This document shows, piece after piece, positions 1 to 9,174 of a stretch of DNA of 35,927 nucleotides (position 1 is the first letter of the stretch; each line of letters opens with the position of its first letter). Location: positions 1 to 35,927 of the forward strand of contig RPFO01001734.1 of assembly GCA_009746045.1 (NCBI GenBank). The letters run 5' to 3'. Made by a program: the position numbers and the translations under genes. This DNA is from Mesostigma viride. Its lineage: Eukaryota; Streptophyta; Mesostigmatophyceae; Mesostigmatales; Mesostigmataceae. The notes below the pieces were generated by a model. It was not told where the DNA came from. It worked only from the letters and a program-made list of their open reading frames with translations, and searched no databases.

Positions 1-1051
1 GTAGCACTCACATGCCTAACCAGCATTTTCTCTGTTTCCCCACGGGTTAGAGTGTAAGGCCTATGCCAACCCAGCTAAACAACAAAACAACACATCCTAA
101 ACTGCGCTAACTGACATGGGCAACAACATGGCCAATGGAGGACAAGGAACCAAGTAGGATCATCCAACAGGATCACGGTATTATGGCAGCTTGCATGCAG
201 TAAATTATATCAAGCATGGTTGGCTCAGCACATTGAAGTATTGTCACATCATTACAACAAGGGTAAGCTCAAATAAACTAGTCGTGGCCACTATCTACAG
301 GCAGTCTAACGAATGCAACGCATGCAACATGGTGCTCAGTACAACGCTTCTTTATCTGCGCAATAAAATGTACAGGGACATTGCATGGCGGCTCCTCAGC
401 TTTTGAGCGCTGTGATCAGTGTGATGCCGCTGCGACGATAGGGTGGGTAAACTGCGACGATAGGGTGCACACAACCATACCCACATCATCCTTGCCACAA
501 TACGTTTTATGAATCCCCTCAAACCTCACATCAATCCGACGCCGCGCCAAAGTGTCCGCGGCAAATCCGGGGTGAAATTGACGAAATTCGGTGCGCGCGG
601 GAGATGTTGAGTGCAAATTCCATTGCGAAGGCTATGGTAGCGTGAAAATTTACTGTGCACGGATTACGAAGCCATTTTGTACCGGATTTCGCTTGTTCGA
701 TCGGCATTGACGTAAGGAAATTTATTCTGAAAAAAAAAGGCCGGGAAACAGTTTTTTTGTGTGTGTGTGCGAGGACAAACACGCAGCAGTGGCCAGTTTC
801 GCCCGCCGAGCTCAGCCACCCGTGCGTGTGCAAGGTAATGGCTAGCACAGATTATAAGCTACTGGTAGGAGGGCACACTTTCGAACGATTCCTTATATCA
901 TTTTGAAGAAGTCCAGCACAGCGATTTCCTTAATTTTGCGTTTCCATGTTGCACACAATTTTCCCGTAAAAGTCAGATTTATAGGAGCGCTGACAGGGGC
1001 GAAAATGCATGTCGTGGATTTTATCGCTGTTACTCCATTTCTTGCAGCTTT
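1..1051. other. Left flank without a supported gene
   Basis: No convincing coding region is visible in this first kilobase; the open frames are short and have no promoter or composition support. A 16-bp direct repeat occurs at 430-445 and 452-467. A GT-rich run lies near 757-770. CAAG|GTAATG at 834/835 and a pyrimidine-rich stretch ending in TTGCAG at 1047 could bound a 213-nt intron in the 5' leader of the next gene. That intron is only a suggestion, because the second exon begins four bases before the ATG and reading frame cannot test it. Confidence 0.4.
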
Positions 1052-2251
1052 ATGACTTCCCTTGGGCAGAGCAACATTGTCCGCTGCATAAACTGCGGGC
1101 GGGGCTCGCTGCCGACGTCGCTGGTGTGCCCGGGGTGCAACAAAGATAACAACCAGGTGTACTTCCAGCGCAAAAAGCCCTACGTCGTCGCCCTAAACCG
1201 GCGTATCTATCGCGGATTAACCCACCATCCGCAGGCTAACAAGCGCTTCATCATCTATCCCTTTCCGGAGGAGACCTTCCGGGCAGCACTGGGCAAAGTG
1301 GGGACGTTAACGCACGACAGCGTCAGGAACTCTGCTGCGTACCCCGGCATATCGTACAAGAAGATCACGCGTGAAATCACGAGCCTGACAGAGCTGCAAA
1401 CGCTGCTGGAGCACGCCTGCGAGGACAAGAAGGAGTGGGCAGGCGCCAAGCTGATCAAGAGCAGCGTTTCAGTTGTCGTACCCCCCCTGTATCTGGAGTG
1501 GCACAGCAATTTCTCTGAAGAGGAGAGCCTGCAGGTGCGGTATTCATATATGCTCCTGAATGTGAGGGGGAACGTAGTGTATGCAGTTGATCACCCTTTT
1601 GAAGTGTTGGCAGAGAAGTGGAAGCTAGTGGATGCTGAGAACCCCAACAAGGAGCAGGCCTTGAGGGAGGGGGTGGCAGCAGCACGTGTCATCTTGCAAA
1701 GATACACAGCTAGAAAGGTGTTGCATGCTGCACATCACTGCCAATGCTTCCTGCCAGCGTGCATTACCCCCGGTGCTAAGGAGGCTGCTGCTAGCTTCCT
1801 CTCCTCCCATCCTCATCCCTCCATACCTGGCAGCGATGTCGGCAAAGATGGACTGAGTGATGAGGAGGATGAGGAGGATGTAGCGAGCATGGCATGCAGC
1901 TCAGAACAGGGTGACAGGCTGGAGGTGTCCCAGCTAGTGCAGGGTGACACAGAGGAGGGGGGAGAGGGCGGGGGGGAGGAGGAGGTGTTTCCCTCCTTCC
2001 ACAAGCCTACCGAGCATGAGAAGTGGATGGGGAGGGTGCATGTGGACACCAACTTTGAGGCTAGGAGGCTAGCTGACCAGGATACCACACGCACGGACCC
2101 CGAGGATCCATATCGGGGCTGCGATGATGAGGATATGAGAAATATAAGGGCAGGGATATTTAACTACAAGGTAGACTACAAGAAGCTGGCAGCATGGGAG
2201 GCCAAGCATGGCCCTTACGTGTGGCCACCAAAGATTGAGTACCGTGCATGA
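1052..2251 (+). CDS. Zinc-ribbon protein with acidic C-terminal region, function unknown
   Basis: A 399-residue protein that I do not recognise. Residues about 12-29 hold two CxxC pairs (CINC and CPGC), a likely zinc ribbon. The middle (about 40-230) looks globular. From about 265 to 320 the chain is rich in Glu, Asp, Ser and Gly, followed by a more ordered tail that ends in a short motif with two Trp residues. The start is the first ATG of the frame, just downstream of a possible 3' splice site. The coding sequence contains GAG/GAT-rich repeats. An AATAAA lies about 110 nt after the stop. It lies outside the palindrome and lacks the arms' promoter motifs, so it could belong to the other end of a viral genome or to a host. 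Its role cannot be inferred. Confidence 0.7.
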   Translation: MTSLGQSNIVRCINCGRGSLPTSLVCPGCNKDNNQVYFQRKKPYVVALNRRIYRGLTHHPQANKRFIIYPFPEETFRAALGKVGTLTHDSVRNSAAYPGISYKKITREITSLTELQTLLEHACEDKKEWAGAKLIKSSVSVVVPPLYLEWHSNFSEEESLQVRYSYMLLNVRGNVVYAVDHPFEVLAEKWKLVDAENPNKEQALREGVAAARVILQRYTARKVLHAAHHCQCFLPACITPGAKEAAASFLSSHPHPSIPGSDVGKDGLSDEEDEEDVASMACSSEQGDRLEVSQLVQGDTEEGGEGGGEEEVFPSFHKPTEHEKWMGRVHVDTNFEARRLADQDTTRTDPEDPYRGCDDEDMRNIRAGIFNYKVDYKKLAAWEAKHGPYVWPPKIEYRA

Positions 2252-2711
2252 TGAGAGGGGTTTCTGGGTGAAGAAGTAATGTGGCATGCAGGTGCATGCT
2301 GGTTGACAATGATGATGATGATGATGATGCATTCTAAACTGTCACTAATTATTGAACTTATAATAAAGTGAAAAATTTTCTTGTTTCAATTGCATGTGCA
2401 TATGTCATTGGCATGCATGCATTGGGCACCTGTGTGATATCGTGCATATGGTTTGGGGTAATGTAATACTACAAAAACCTAAAGTGACCCCCTTTTGGAG
2501 GGCTGACAGACATGCACAGGACTTGGACAAATGACATGGCATTCCTCGTGGTAAAGCATGGAAATAAACACATGTAATGATATTTATTAATGAAACAATT
2601 CTTTATTCCAGATTATATTGCATGAATGGACTCTGTCACGTGTATTGGTGCTGCCACCACCAAGAAAAAGCCAGCATGGCTGTGCTGGTGCTGCCACACT
2701 ACCATAGCTGT
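2252..2711. other. 3' region of the left-flank gene, arm boundary and 3' region of gene A
   Basis: A (GAT)n microsatellite lies near 2311-2330 and AATAAA at 2362-2367. The left palindrome arm begins at 2467. Just inside it the left arm has about 12 bases, including GGACTTG, that the right arm lacks. The A/T-rich end motif of gene A is at 2581-2601. Confidence 0.5.
2581..2601 (-). terminator. 3'-end motif of gene A
   Basis: In the sense of gene A the sequence contains TTTCATTAATAAA right after an AATAAAG, about 110 nt past the stop. The same TTTCATTAA/TTAATGAAA core lies downstream of at least six genes in this window, so it is probably a transcription-end or polyadenylation signal. Confidence 0.55.
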
Positions 2712-3635
2712 CTAGTGTGCATCTCCCTCGTCATTATCCTCCTGCTCCTCCTCCTCCTCATCATCACCATCATTGTGCCCATCCTTGGCATCCACGTCCT
2801 TAGGATCATCGTCCTTGGGATCATCGTCCAACGGGATTGCATCGTCGTCGTCGACAACCTCGATGGCTCGCTTCACAGAGGCCTGCCACGCCTCCTTCTC
2901 GGCACGGAGTGCTTCCAGCTCGGCCATGATCTCTTGCTGCTTCCTCTCGCTAGCCTTGAGCTTCATGCCGATGGCCATCGCAGCCCGCTGGGGATCCTCA
3001 AACATCTGGCCGTGGCCTGCGCTCTTGGGGTTCTCCCCGCCGAGCTTGCTTGGAATGGTTGTAGGGGTGCGCTCGCGCGAAACCTGCTCGGTCTTCGTGC
3101 GCTTGTAGGCAGGCTCGCTCCCCCCCTCCGCCTGCCCCGCCTTCTCCTGCATGACAGCCATCCATGCCGTTCTGATAGCAACGTGGTTCGTGCCAAACTT
3201 CTTAGCAAACTGGGCGGACTGCGTTCCAGTGAAGGTGTTGCAGAAATTGATGATCATCTCGTTGCATCCAGGCTCAAAATTTGAGATTGGCAGCCAGTCA
3301 AAACGCTGGAGCGATTTGCCCTGGCGGTTGGCCTTCTGCCTCTCCTCGTCTGTGTAAAACCACTCCACAAGGAGCTCAACAACATTGTCGACCATCTTTG
3401 CGTCTATTATTTTGGACACATCAAAGTGGTCGTACGAGTCATTCTTCGCATCTTCAGCAGGCGCCTTGCTGCCTGAAGCACGTTTCTTGTCACGATTGTC
3501 CGCCCTCACACCCCTCTCTGCAACGTTCACCTCTCTCTCTTTCGACTTAATATCATCGTCGAGACGCTTCCCTAATATCGTGAGAATCGTCTCGTAACTG
3601 GCACGATTCATGAGAATTGCAAGGTTGTCTTTCAT
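2712..3635 (-). CDS. Gene A (left copy): charged protein with coiled coil and acidic tail, function unknown
   Basis: A protein of 307 residues if the first ATG (3635) is used, or 299 from the second ATG (3611). I recognise no family. The N-terminal third is charged and helical, the middle (about 70-165) looks globular with several Trp and Phe, and about 230-265 looks like a coiled coil. The last 45 residues are almost all Asp and Glu with DDDPKD repeats. In the right arm an indel between the two ATGs puts the first ATG out of frame and leaves the second intact, so 3611 is the safer start. The gene is followed by the shared A/T-rich end motif at 2581-2601. The basic middle and acidic tail would suit a chromatin- or nucleic-acid-associated protein, but that is a guess. 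Confidence 0.75.
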   Translation of the reverse strand: MKDNLAILMNRASYETILTILGKRLDDDIKSKEREVNVAERGVRADNRDKKRASGSKAPAEDAKNDSYDHFDVSKIIDAKMVDNVVELLVEWFYTDEERQKANRQGKSLQRFDWLPISNFEPGCNEMIINFCNTFTGTQSAQFAKKFGTNHVAIRTAWMAVMQEKAGQAEGGSEPAYKRTKTEQVSRERTPTTIPSKLGGENPKSAGHGQMFEDPQRAAMAIGMKLKASERKQQEIMAELEALRAEKEAWQASVKRAIEVVDDDDAIPLDDDPKDDDPKDVDAKDGHNDGDDEEEEEQEDNDEGDAH

Positions 3636-4178
3636 TCTTGATCGTTACAAGTTGCTGTCGACGGCTATGGAGTTTAATTCATCCCACCCATTTTATTAAA
3701 TTCCTTTGCATTGCGGCTAGGGGCCGAGCATGCATTGTGCAAGGGCCAATTGGCCAGTGCCTATACCGTCCGTGGGCTTTGACAGTAATTAGAATTGGTC
3801 AAGTGCGCGTACTTTGTCAGTAATTAAATTTGCACAAGTCCCGAGCACCGTGTCATACGCCCTTACTTCTGTCGTACGCAGTACCGGCGCGGCGTTAGGC
3901 GTGTTTCTGTGCAAAGTCCCGAATTTTCACCAAGTCCTGGGCACTAAGGGGGCCGTGCTAGTAAGTGTAGCTCCTAAACGGCTAAGTCTTTTTGAATTCT
4001 GTCACTTGCACCCTGTTTTGTATGCTTAGTATATGCTACGTACCTATTGCATTTGTTAATTGGCCTATTTATAATGCATGAGATGTGAGGACTCTTTGTT
4101 TACGTAAACGCTTTTATTAGAAAATAAAATACAGTAATCATTTCAACACTCCTTTTCTCAATGTAGGAGTGGAAGTAC
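3636..4178. other. Spacer between genes A and B (left arm)
   Basis: No gene is seen. It holds the promoter side of A and the 3' end of B, with an A/T-rich stretch at about 4100-4140. The words AAGTCC and GGCTAAGT recur here as in other intergenic stretches of the arms. A patch near 3740-3790 differs strongly from its mirror near 14490-14535, the most diverged part of the arms that I noticed. Confidence 0.5.
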
Positions 4179-4897
4179 TTATTTGTACATCGCATGCGCC
4201 TTCCTCCGTTCATGGCTTGGCTTCAAAAGGCTGCACTCCCTGCAGCTGACATAGCCATTGGCCAGTTGGTTCTTCCACACGTCTAACTCCCAATTGCACA
4301 GTTCCTCCATCTTCTGCATCCGGGGGGGCGGTGGTGAGGAGCCACGCTTGTCTCGAGGGCCTTGCGCACCGCCTCCTTCATGCGATTGATGAGCTCGAGA
4401 CCGTGCTCTTCTGCCGTGCGTTCCTTCTCGAGATCCGGCACGGACTTGATGTACTCGTGAGCGACAAGGTCAGCGTCGTGTCCGAAGACGATGACAGCCC
4501 AGAACATCTTGTCAAACACATTCTGGGCAAGGCACGCCAGATGCTTCCTGTAGCAGTGAGCCTCGGCGACCCACCTCTTCGCTTGACGGAGAAAGATATA
4601 GGGCTTCTTGCCAATCAGCAACCGCTTGCACATCTTGAGATCGCATGAAGTCATGTGGCGCAGCTCGCCAGGGTTCCTTCGGCGTCTGCGGGAGCGCATC
4701 TGAATCTCCTTCTCAATGGCATTCAGCAGCTCAGTGGCTTCGATCGTCTTTTCCTCTTTCACCTTCTCAAACTGGACCTGCGTGGCCTTGTTGATTCCAC
4801 ACAGTTTGGGCCACGAGAGCTCCACGAGGCGGTGCACGATTTCTGCAGGCAGGCTGTCGAAGGTGGCAGCCATAGCTGGTTTCGCGGAGTCAGCCAT
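4179..4897 (-). CDS. Gene B (left copy): F-box-like protein, frame broken at a C7 run
   Basis: Starting at the ATG at 4897, the uninterrupted frame gives 204 residues and stops at 4283. Residues about 13-40 resemble an F-box start (LPAEIVHRLVEL, then WPKLCGINKATQ), and the rest is helical and basic. After the run of seven C (G on this strand) at 4322-4328 the sequence keeps coding character in another frame down to 4179, including a CxxC (CREC) near the end. One extra C would give about 239 residues. The paralogue at 26382-27026 shares the F-box-like segment and a Trp-rich tail, which supports the longer version. F-box proteins normally recruit targets to SCF ubiquitin ligases. Both arms show the same C7 run. 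Confidence 0.7.
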
Positions 4898-5379
4898 AGC
4901 TGTTTTCGTGGTAGTGGTGGATGGAGAGGAGGATAGCTGCGAGAGTTGTTGCGTCTCGCGACTTAATAGACGAAGGGATATCCACAGCTGCCACGGGATT
5001 GGTCCGCGTCCTGTGGATAAGCGCGGCGCGAGCGCGACGCGCGCGTCCTGTGGATAAGCGCGGCGCAAATACGGAACGGCGCGGCGCGAGTACGGACCGG
5101 TGCACGTCCACGGGATTCTGCCACGTGGCACGTGCCATTCCCGTGGTGACGGCGCCAGAAGTATAAATCTAAAACCGCGCCAAATTCAAATTTTTGCCAA
5201 GTCTCAACGGCTAAGTATTATTAAATTTGGACACTTGGGACGTGTGCAATTGTTAATTTTACTTTGATTGCAAGCATGGAAAATAAGACATGATGTTCGT
5301 GTGAATTGTTTTCATTAAAAATATAATTACTCTTTAATTGTACACAAGTCCACGGGACTAGAGAGATTCTCTGAACTAT
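4898..5379. promoter_or_regulatory. Promoter of gene B and 3' region of gene D (left arm)
   Basis: Upstream of B lie CCACGGG-type words, CACGTG palindromes (GGCACGTGCCACGTGGC near 5120-5137) and two copies of TTATCCACAGGACGCG near 4998-5060. A weak TATTAA sits about 65-70 nt before the ATG. The distal part (5190-5340) is A/T-rich with GGCTAAGT and the end motif of gene D. The same layout is mirrored at 12902-13383. Confidence 0.6.
5309..5329 (-). terminator. 3'-end motif of gene D (left copy)
   Basis: In the sense of gene D it reads TATTTTTAATGAAAA, about 50 nt past the stop codon. It is the same motif as downstream of five or more other genes here. Confidence 0.55.
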
Positions 5380-6645
5380 TTACAGGGCACGCGGGGCGGC
5401 CAGTTGGTTCATGACAGCTGCATAGCAGGACTCTGCGGAGTCGTAGCGGAAAAACGGGAAGCACAGGTCGTGCTTGGAGTCCTTGCCCTCGCAGATGGGG
5501 CAGGAGACACTCTTGGTGCCAGCCTCCCGCAGAGTGTCGAGGACGCACTCGCTGCAGACGACGTCGTTGTCGATGCTGTGGCCGTTGGCGGTGAAGAGGT
5601 AGTGCGCCTTCTTGTTGCACACCTTGCAGGTCTTGGAGGGCACGTCCAACTGGTGGTTGCAGCCCATCTGCTTGCTGGCAGCCTTGACGCCGCAGAACTT
5701 GTTCTTCAGATGCTCGAACTCCTTGGTGCCGGGAGTGACGGTGCTGGTGAGGTTGGACTCGGACAGCGTGAAAGAGACGAAGCTGAGGTGGGAGACATAG
5801 TTGCGCTTCTCGCACTCCCACTTGATCCTGGAGATCTCCTTGGTGAAGTCGCTCTTGAAGTTCTCGATGTCGACCTTGGGCTTCTTGATGGCGTCGTTGA
5901 ACAGCCCGCAAGACCTCAGGTAGTCGTTTGTGTCCTCCTGCTTCCTCTTGTAGCCACCGCGAAGAAAGGGCTGGTCGCGCTCCTCGACCTTGACGTTGAC
6001 CTTGCCAGGGTCGGTGGGGCCGGTGAGAGCAAAGTTCGGCTCAGAGACGGTGTAGGTGCCTGGCGTGGGCCACTTGATGAACTCGGCGGTGTCCTCCATA
6101 TCCGGGTAGATCTGGAGCAGCTCGGGGAACCTCTTCTTCGTCCGCTCGTGCTCGAACGCGAACTGCTCGAATGCGGGGTCCCAGCAGCTGATGCAGTGCT
6201 CGGCCTTGCCGTTGCAGTCGATCTTGAGGAGATCCACACGAGTCGGCTTCTTGCACTTGGCGCAGTCCTTCGTGGGGATGCTCTTCAGCATGTTGTTCTG
6301 CTGAAGGTACTCGCACGAGTCGCAGAAATGGCCGTCGCACGGGGAAAAGCTGTGATTGTTGCGCATCTTGTAATCCTCGTCAAACTCGCAGAAGTGCTTG
6401 AGAGACCTCATCTTGTCGCAGCCGACGCAGCGAATGCGCTTCTTGTTCATCATGATGTTGCTCGTCTCGTAGTGATCCATCATGTCGTTCAAAACGCTGC
6501 GAGAAGCCTCAGGAAGGTGGACTTCGCATGCATGCTCGCCGGTGACTGGGTGGAAAAGAATGTTGAAGTGGCGAGTTTTCTTGACTTTGGGAGCACTGTG
6601 CGGCCCACGCTGGCGAGGAGCAGAGATGGCGGAGGAGGTAGCCAT
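5380..6645 (-). CDS. Gene D (left copy): Cys-rich protein with RING-like C-terminus
   Basis: A 421-residue protein. The ATG at 6645 is chosen because a TATA box lies 80-85 nt upstream (6725-6730); the open frame extends through that TATA box only by using a non-ATG start. The N-terminal part has many Cys in pairs (about 73/76, 86, 103/108/111, 128/131, 144/151/154), likely several zinc sites. The C-terminal part has C340-x2-C343, H356, C364-x2-C367 and C382-P-I-C385, a spacing close to RING fingers and similar to the RING of gene E. RING proteins commonly act as ubiquitin ligases. The middle (about 180-310) has no domain I recognise. It is transcribed divergently from E across a motif-rich promoter region. 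Confidence 0.85.
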   Translation of the reverse strand: MATSSAISAPRQRGPHSAPKVKKTRHFNILFHPVTGEHACEVHLPEASRSVLNDMMDHYETSNIMMNKKRIRCVGCDKMRSLKHFCEFDEDYKMRNNHSFSPCDGHFCDSCEYLQQNNMLKSIPTKDCAKCKKPTRVDLLKIDCNGKAEHCISCWDPAFEQFAFEHERTKKRFPELLQIYPDMEDTAEFIKWPTPGTYTVSEPNFALTGPTDPGKVNVKVEERDQPFLRGGYKRKQEDTNDYLRSCGLFNDAIKKPKVDIENFKSDFTKEISRIKWECEKRNYVSHLSFVSFTLSESNLTSTVTPGTKEFEHLKNKFCGVKAASKQMGCNHQLDVPSKTCKVCNKKAHYLFTANGHSIDNDVVCSECVLDTLREAGTKSVSCPICEGKDSKHDLCFPFFRYDSAESCYAAVMNQLAAPRAL

Positions 6646-7472
6646 TGGAGCTGGTTGGTTTTGGTTGCTGAGAGAGCTGGGTGGATGCGAGTGGGATGCG
6701 AGGCGAGGTGGTGCAAGTCCTGCATTTATACCCACGGGGCTGCAATTCCCGTGGTCTAGAAGAATTCAGCAGATCGACGGCTCGTGGCTCGCCACGAGGT
6801 TTGTAACGGGAAACGGTATGACGGTTACGAGGAAAATTTCCCGTGGCCATACATTTTGAGCGTTATTTTGCCACGGGATTTGTAACGTAAAAAATCTTTC
6901 CCCGTGGCAAAAATATCCGACAGTTACTTTGCCGCGGGACCGGAATCGGATTTTTTTCTGTCCCCGTGGACGGATATTTTCGAGCGTTATTTTGCCACGG
7001 GATTTGTAACGTAAAAATCTTTCCCGTGGCAAAAATATCCGACAGTTACTTTGCCACGGGGCCGAATCGGTTTTTTTTCTGTCCCCGTGGACGGATATTT
7101 TCGAGCGTTATTTTGCCACGGGATTTGTAACGTAAAAATTCTTTCCCCGTGGCAAAATATCCGACAGTTACTCTGCCACGGGGCTCAAAACCGAAAATCC
7201 TTAATCCCCGTGGACGGATATTTCTGACCGTTACGCTGCCACGGGACTTGTAACGTAAAAAAACGCGTCCCGTGGATAAGGTTTCGGCGCATAAACGACG
7301 AACGCGCTTCCACGTAGCCAGATTGCCCGTGCAAGACCACGTAGATAGCCTGGCAGCCACGGGACCGTCTCGTCAACCAAGGCCTGCGCAGGTATAAAGA
7401 CCAGACTTCCTCGTCTCCTCGCCACTCGCTCACCTCACATCAGCTCAGCACACCAAAACTCTCTCACTGGAT
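6646..7472. promoter_or_regulatory. Divergent promoter region D/E with ~121-bp tandem repeats (left arm)
   Basis: TATA boxes are at 6725-6730 (for D) and 7393-7398 (for E), each about 80-85 nt before its ATG. Between them, from about 6861 to 7350, lie four tandem copies of a unit of 121-124 bp. Each unit contains CCACGGG, GTAACG, CCCGTGG, ATATCCG, GTTAC and CCACGGGG at near-constant spacing, so CCACGGG and its complement alternate every 25-40 bp. The block reads like an array of binding sites for one or two regulators. It is mirrored at 10807-11635 with single-base indels. Confidence 0.75.
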
Positions 7473-8657
7473 ATGGCTTCCCGCCCCAGATACGCAGCTA
7501 GCTACAACTTTGGCCGTGGTGTTACTGGAGCTAGTGGCAGTGGCAGTGGAAGTGGCAGGGGAAAGCGACGTGCTGCGAGGAACACGGCTACTGGAGAAGC
7601 AGGTTTGTGACGAGCCTTTGTTTTTTTGCACCCAAAAGCGCTTTTTCTTGTCGTTTCCGCCTTTTGGTACTCATTTCTTGTTATGTTTTCTTGCCCCCAC
7701 ACACCCGTGCATGCAGAACTGACCGCTGAACAACGGCAGCTTCACAGGGCTAACAAGCCTGTGCCCGTGCACGATAATCACGGGGACTTCGACACAAGAA
7801 ACAACGTGTTTCCCTATCTGGAGAACACTTTCAAGGTGGCGAAGCTCGTCCTGGACTTGAGCAAGATCGAATGCGCCATTTGCGCGGAGGAGAGAGACAA
7901 GTATGTCACTCTCATGCTGGAGAACGAGCCCGCGCACGCATGCTCCATCATCATCTGCGACACCTGTGCCACTACCAAGCTTCACACGTTCAGAAACCAG
8001 TGCCCGCAGTGCCGCAAGCCGCTGAGCTCGTCTGGGCAGCTGTTCGTCCCCAACCCGCAGCTCAACAGCCTGGCGTCGAGGACGCAGTACAGGGCCTGCG
8101 AACACCCCGGCTGCTTTACGATCATCCCAAGCAACATGATGGCGGCGCACGAGGAGGAGTGCGAGTACAACGTCTACACCTGTGGCAACACCGTCTCGTT
8201 CCGCCTGCTGGACAACGAGACGCTTTCTTCCAAGATGTGCTGCGGCTATGAGGGCAAGAAACGCGCCGTCGAGGAGCACATGGAGACTTGCCCGGAGGCT
8301 GAGTCTGCGAAGAAGCTTAGCGCAATGATGGGCGTGTTTGACAAGGTGGAGGCGCTCTCAGCTGCAATGGAGCGCGACAGCCCAGACGTCTTCAAGCGCA
8401 TGGCTCAGTTGTTTGGGGTGACCACGGAGAAGGCCAGGCGCATCCTTGCCAGCCTGCCTGGAGCGAGTGCTGCCGGCCCTTCTTCCCAGCGTGCTCCTCG
8501 TCCAGGGGAAGCAGTGGACACAGCAATCCCCGTCGACGCCCCCACTGACCCAATCAGTGATCTCGTGGACGCCATAGACGCTGACGTTGCTGCACAGGGC
8601 GTCGACGACGAGGCTGCAGACCCCACCTGGACTCCGGCTGGCAACCAGGACGACTGA
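7473..8657 (+). CDS. Gene E (left copy): RING plus TRAF-type zinc-finger protein, two exons
   Basis: Exon 1 is 7473-7602 and exon 2 is 7717-8657; splicing gives 356 residues. Without splicing the frame stops three codons after the exon 1 end. Splicing as GCA G|AA keeps the frame, and a TATA box sits 80 nt before the ATG. The N-terminus is Gly/Ser/Arg-rich. A RING-like site follows: C96-x2-C99, H117/C119, C124-x2-C127, C139-x2-C142. Next is a TRAF/SIAH-type finger, C171-x4-C176-x11-H188-x3-C192. The C-terminal third is helical, then Pro/Asp-rich. This is the architecture of RING E3 ubiquitin ligases of the TRAF/SIAH kind, so a role in ubiquitination is likely but not proven. Starts inside the intron are artefacts. 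Confidence 0.88.
7603..7716 (+). other. Spliceosomal-type intron of gene E (left copy)
   Basis: 114 nt with GTTTGT at the 5' end and a pyrimidine-rich stretch ending GCATGCAG at the 3' end. It contains in-frame stops and is richer in T than the exons. Removing it joins the ATG exon downstream of the TATA box to the RING exon in frame. Confidence 0.85.
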
Positions 8658-9139
8658 ACAGTTACAGCTGACAGCATTGGATGTCAAAAACCCCTCTAGT
8701 TTAGAGACAAGGGCCATAGTTAGAAACCAGCCCATCCACGGGGTTTAGGTGACAGGCAGTAGAAGAAACACCCCACACACTGGGGACTTGGACAGGAAAG
8801 ATGTGGATGTTTGTAATAAAGATGTGGATGTTTGCAAAACCAGTTTGAAAAAATATCTAAGCTGCACATTAGTATAAGTATGGTAAGTTTCCAGCAGGCC
8901 ACGTGGCAGCCACAAAGCCCGATCCCCGTGGTAGCCGGCGCAGTACGGATCCCGTAGGAATCCACGAGATATTTCGAGATATTTCCGAGATATTTTAGAT
9001 ATTTTCAGATATTTTGAAAATATCCCAGGGACCCCGTGGACTCCCAGGGGAATCGTAACCGAAAATCGGACTCGCGGCCGGCGATCGGAGGAGCCACCAC
9101 GGGAAAATCCCGTTTTTTTTTCGGGTGTGTCCTCAGAAC
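8658..9139. other. 3' region of gene E up to the palindrome axis (left)
   Basis: No gene is seen. AATAAA lies at about 8815, between two copies of GATGTGGATGTTTG near 8800 and 8820. GGACTTGG lies at about 8786. From 8965 to 9030 there are seven or so copies of AGATATTT-like words, ending in a TTTTGAAAATATC inverted repeat, followed by GC-rich sequence to the axis at 9139. Confidence 0.5.
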
Positions 9140-9174
9140 GTTCTGAGGACACACCCGAAAAAAAAACGGGATTT
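9105..9174. repeat. Centre of the palindrome, no spacer
   Basis: The axis lies between 9139 and 9140 inside CAGAACGTTCTG. There is no unique spacer. Moving outward, both sides read GAGGACACACCCG, a run of A, then CGGGATTTTCCCG. If this is a junction of two genome ends, the end sequence is at this axis. Such a spacer-free inverted repeat is what a replicated hairpin telomere or a head-to-head end joining produces. Confidence 0.9.

Larger units (their letters stand above)
2467..9139. repeat. Left arm of the giant palindrome (probable terminal inverted repeat copy 1)
   Basis: The 6673 bases from 2467 to 9139 read as the reverse complement of 9140-15797. Matching positions add up to 18279 near the centre, 18281 from about 6.7 kb out to gene B, and 18264 at the outer end, so only small indels separate the arms. 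Homology stops sharply at 2467/15797, where the flanks become unrelated. Gene order from outside in is A, B, D (all leftward) and E (rightward, toward the centre). I saw no differences in roughly the inner 2 kb. Differences become frequent between 2.47 and 4.1 kb. Confidence 0.97.

Noticed and set aside
655-906. Coding exon upstream of the 1052 gene
   Set aside because: The frame that would join 1052 through the possible intron meets a stop at about 729 and has no ATG, so only a non-coding leader exon is possible.
2577-3284. A 235-codon frame antisense to gene A with hydrophobic N-terminus
   Set aside because: It is produced by the antisense of the Asp/Glu-rich tail (Ile/Val/Leu runs) and lacks promoter support.
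5404-6759. A 451-codon open frame antisense to gene D (and its mirror at 11522-12877)
   Set aside because: It is the mirror frame of a GC-rich gene with third-position G/C bias, composed of repetitive Val/Leu/Ala/Glu, and has no promoter. Gene D has a TATA box and conserved zinc ligands.
7626-7716. Start of the RING gene at 7626 or elsewhere inside the intron
   Set aside because: The start codon is not ATG, the encoded hydrophobic segment is intron sequence, and the TATA-led ATG at 7473 plus splicing gives a coherent protein.
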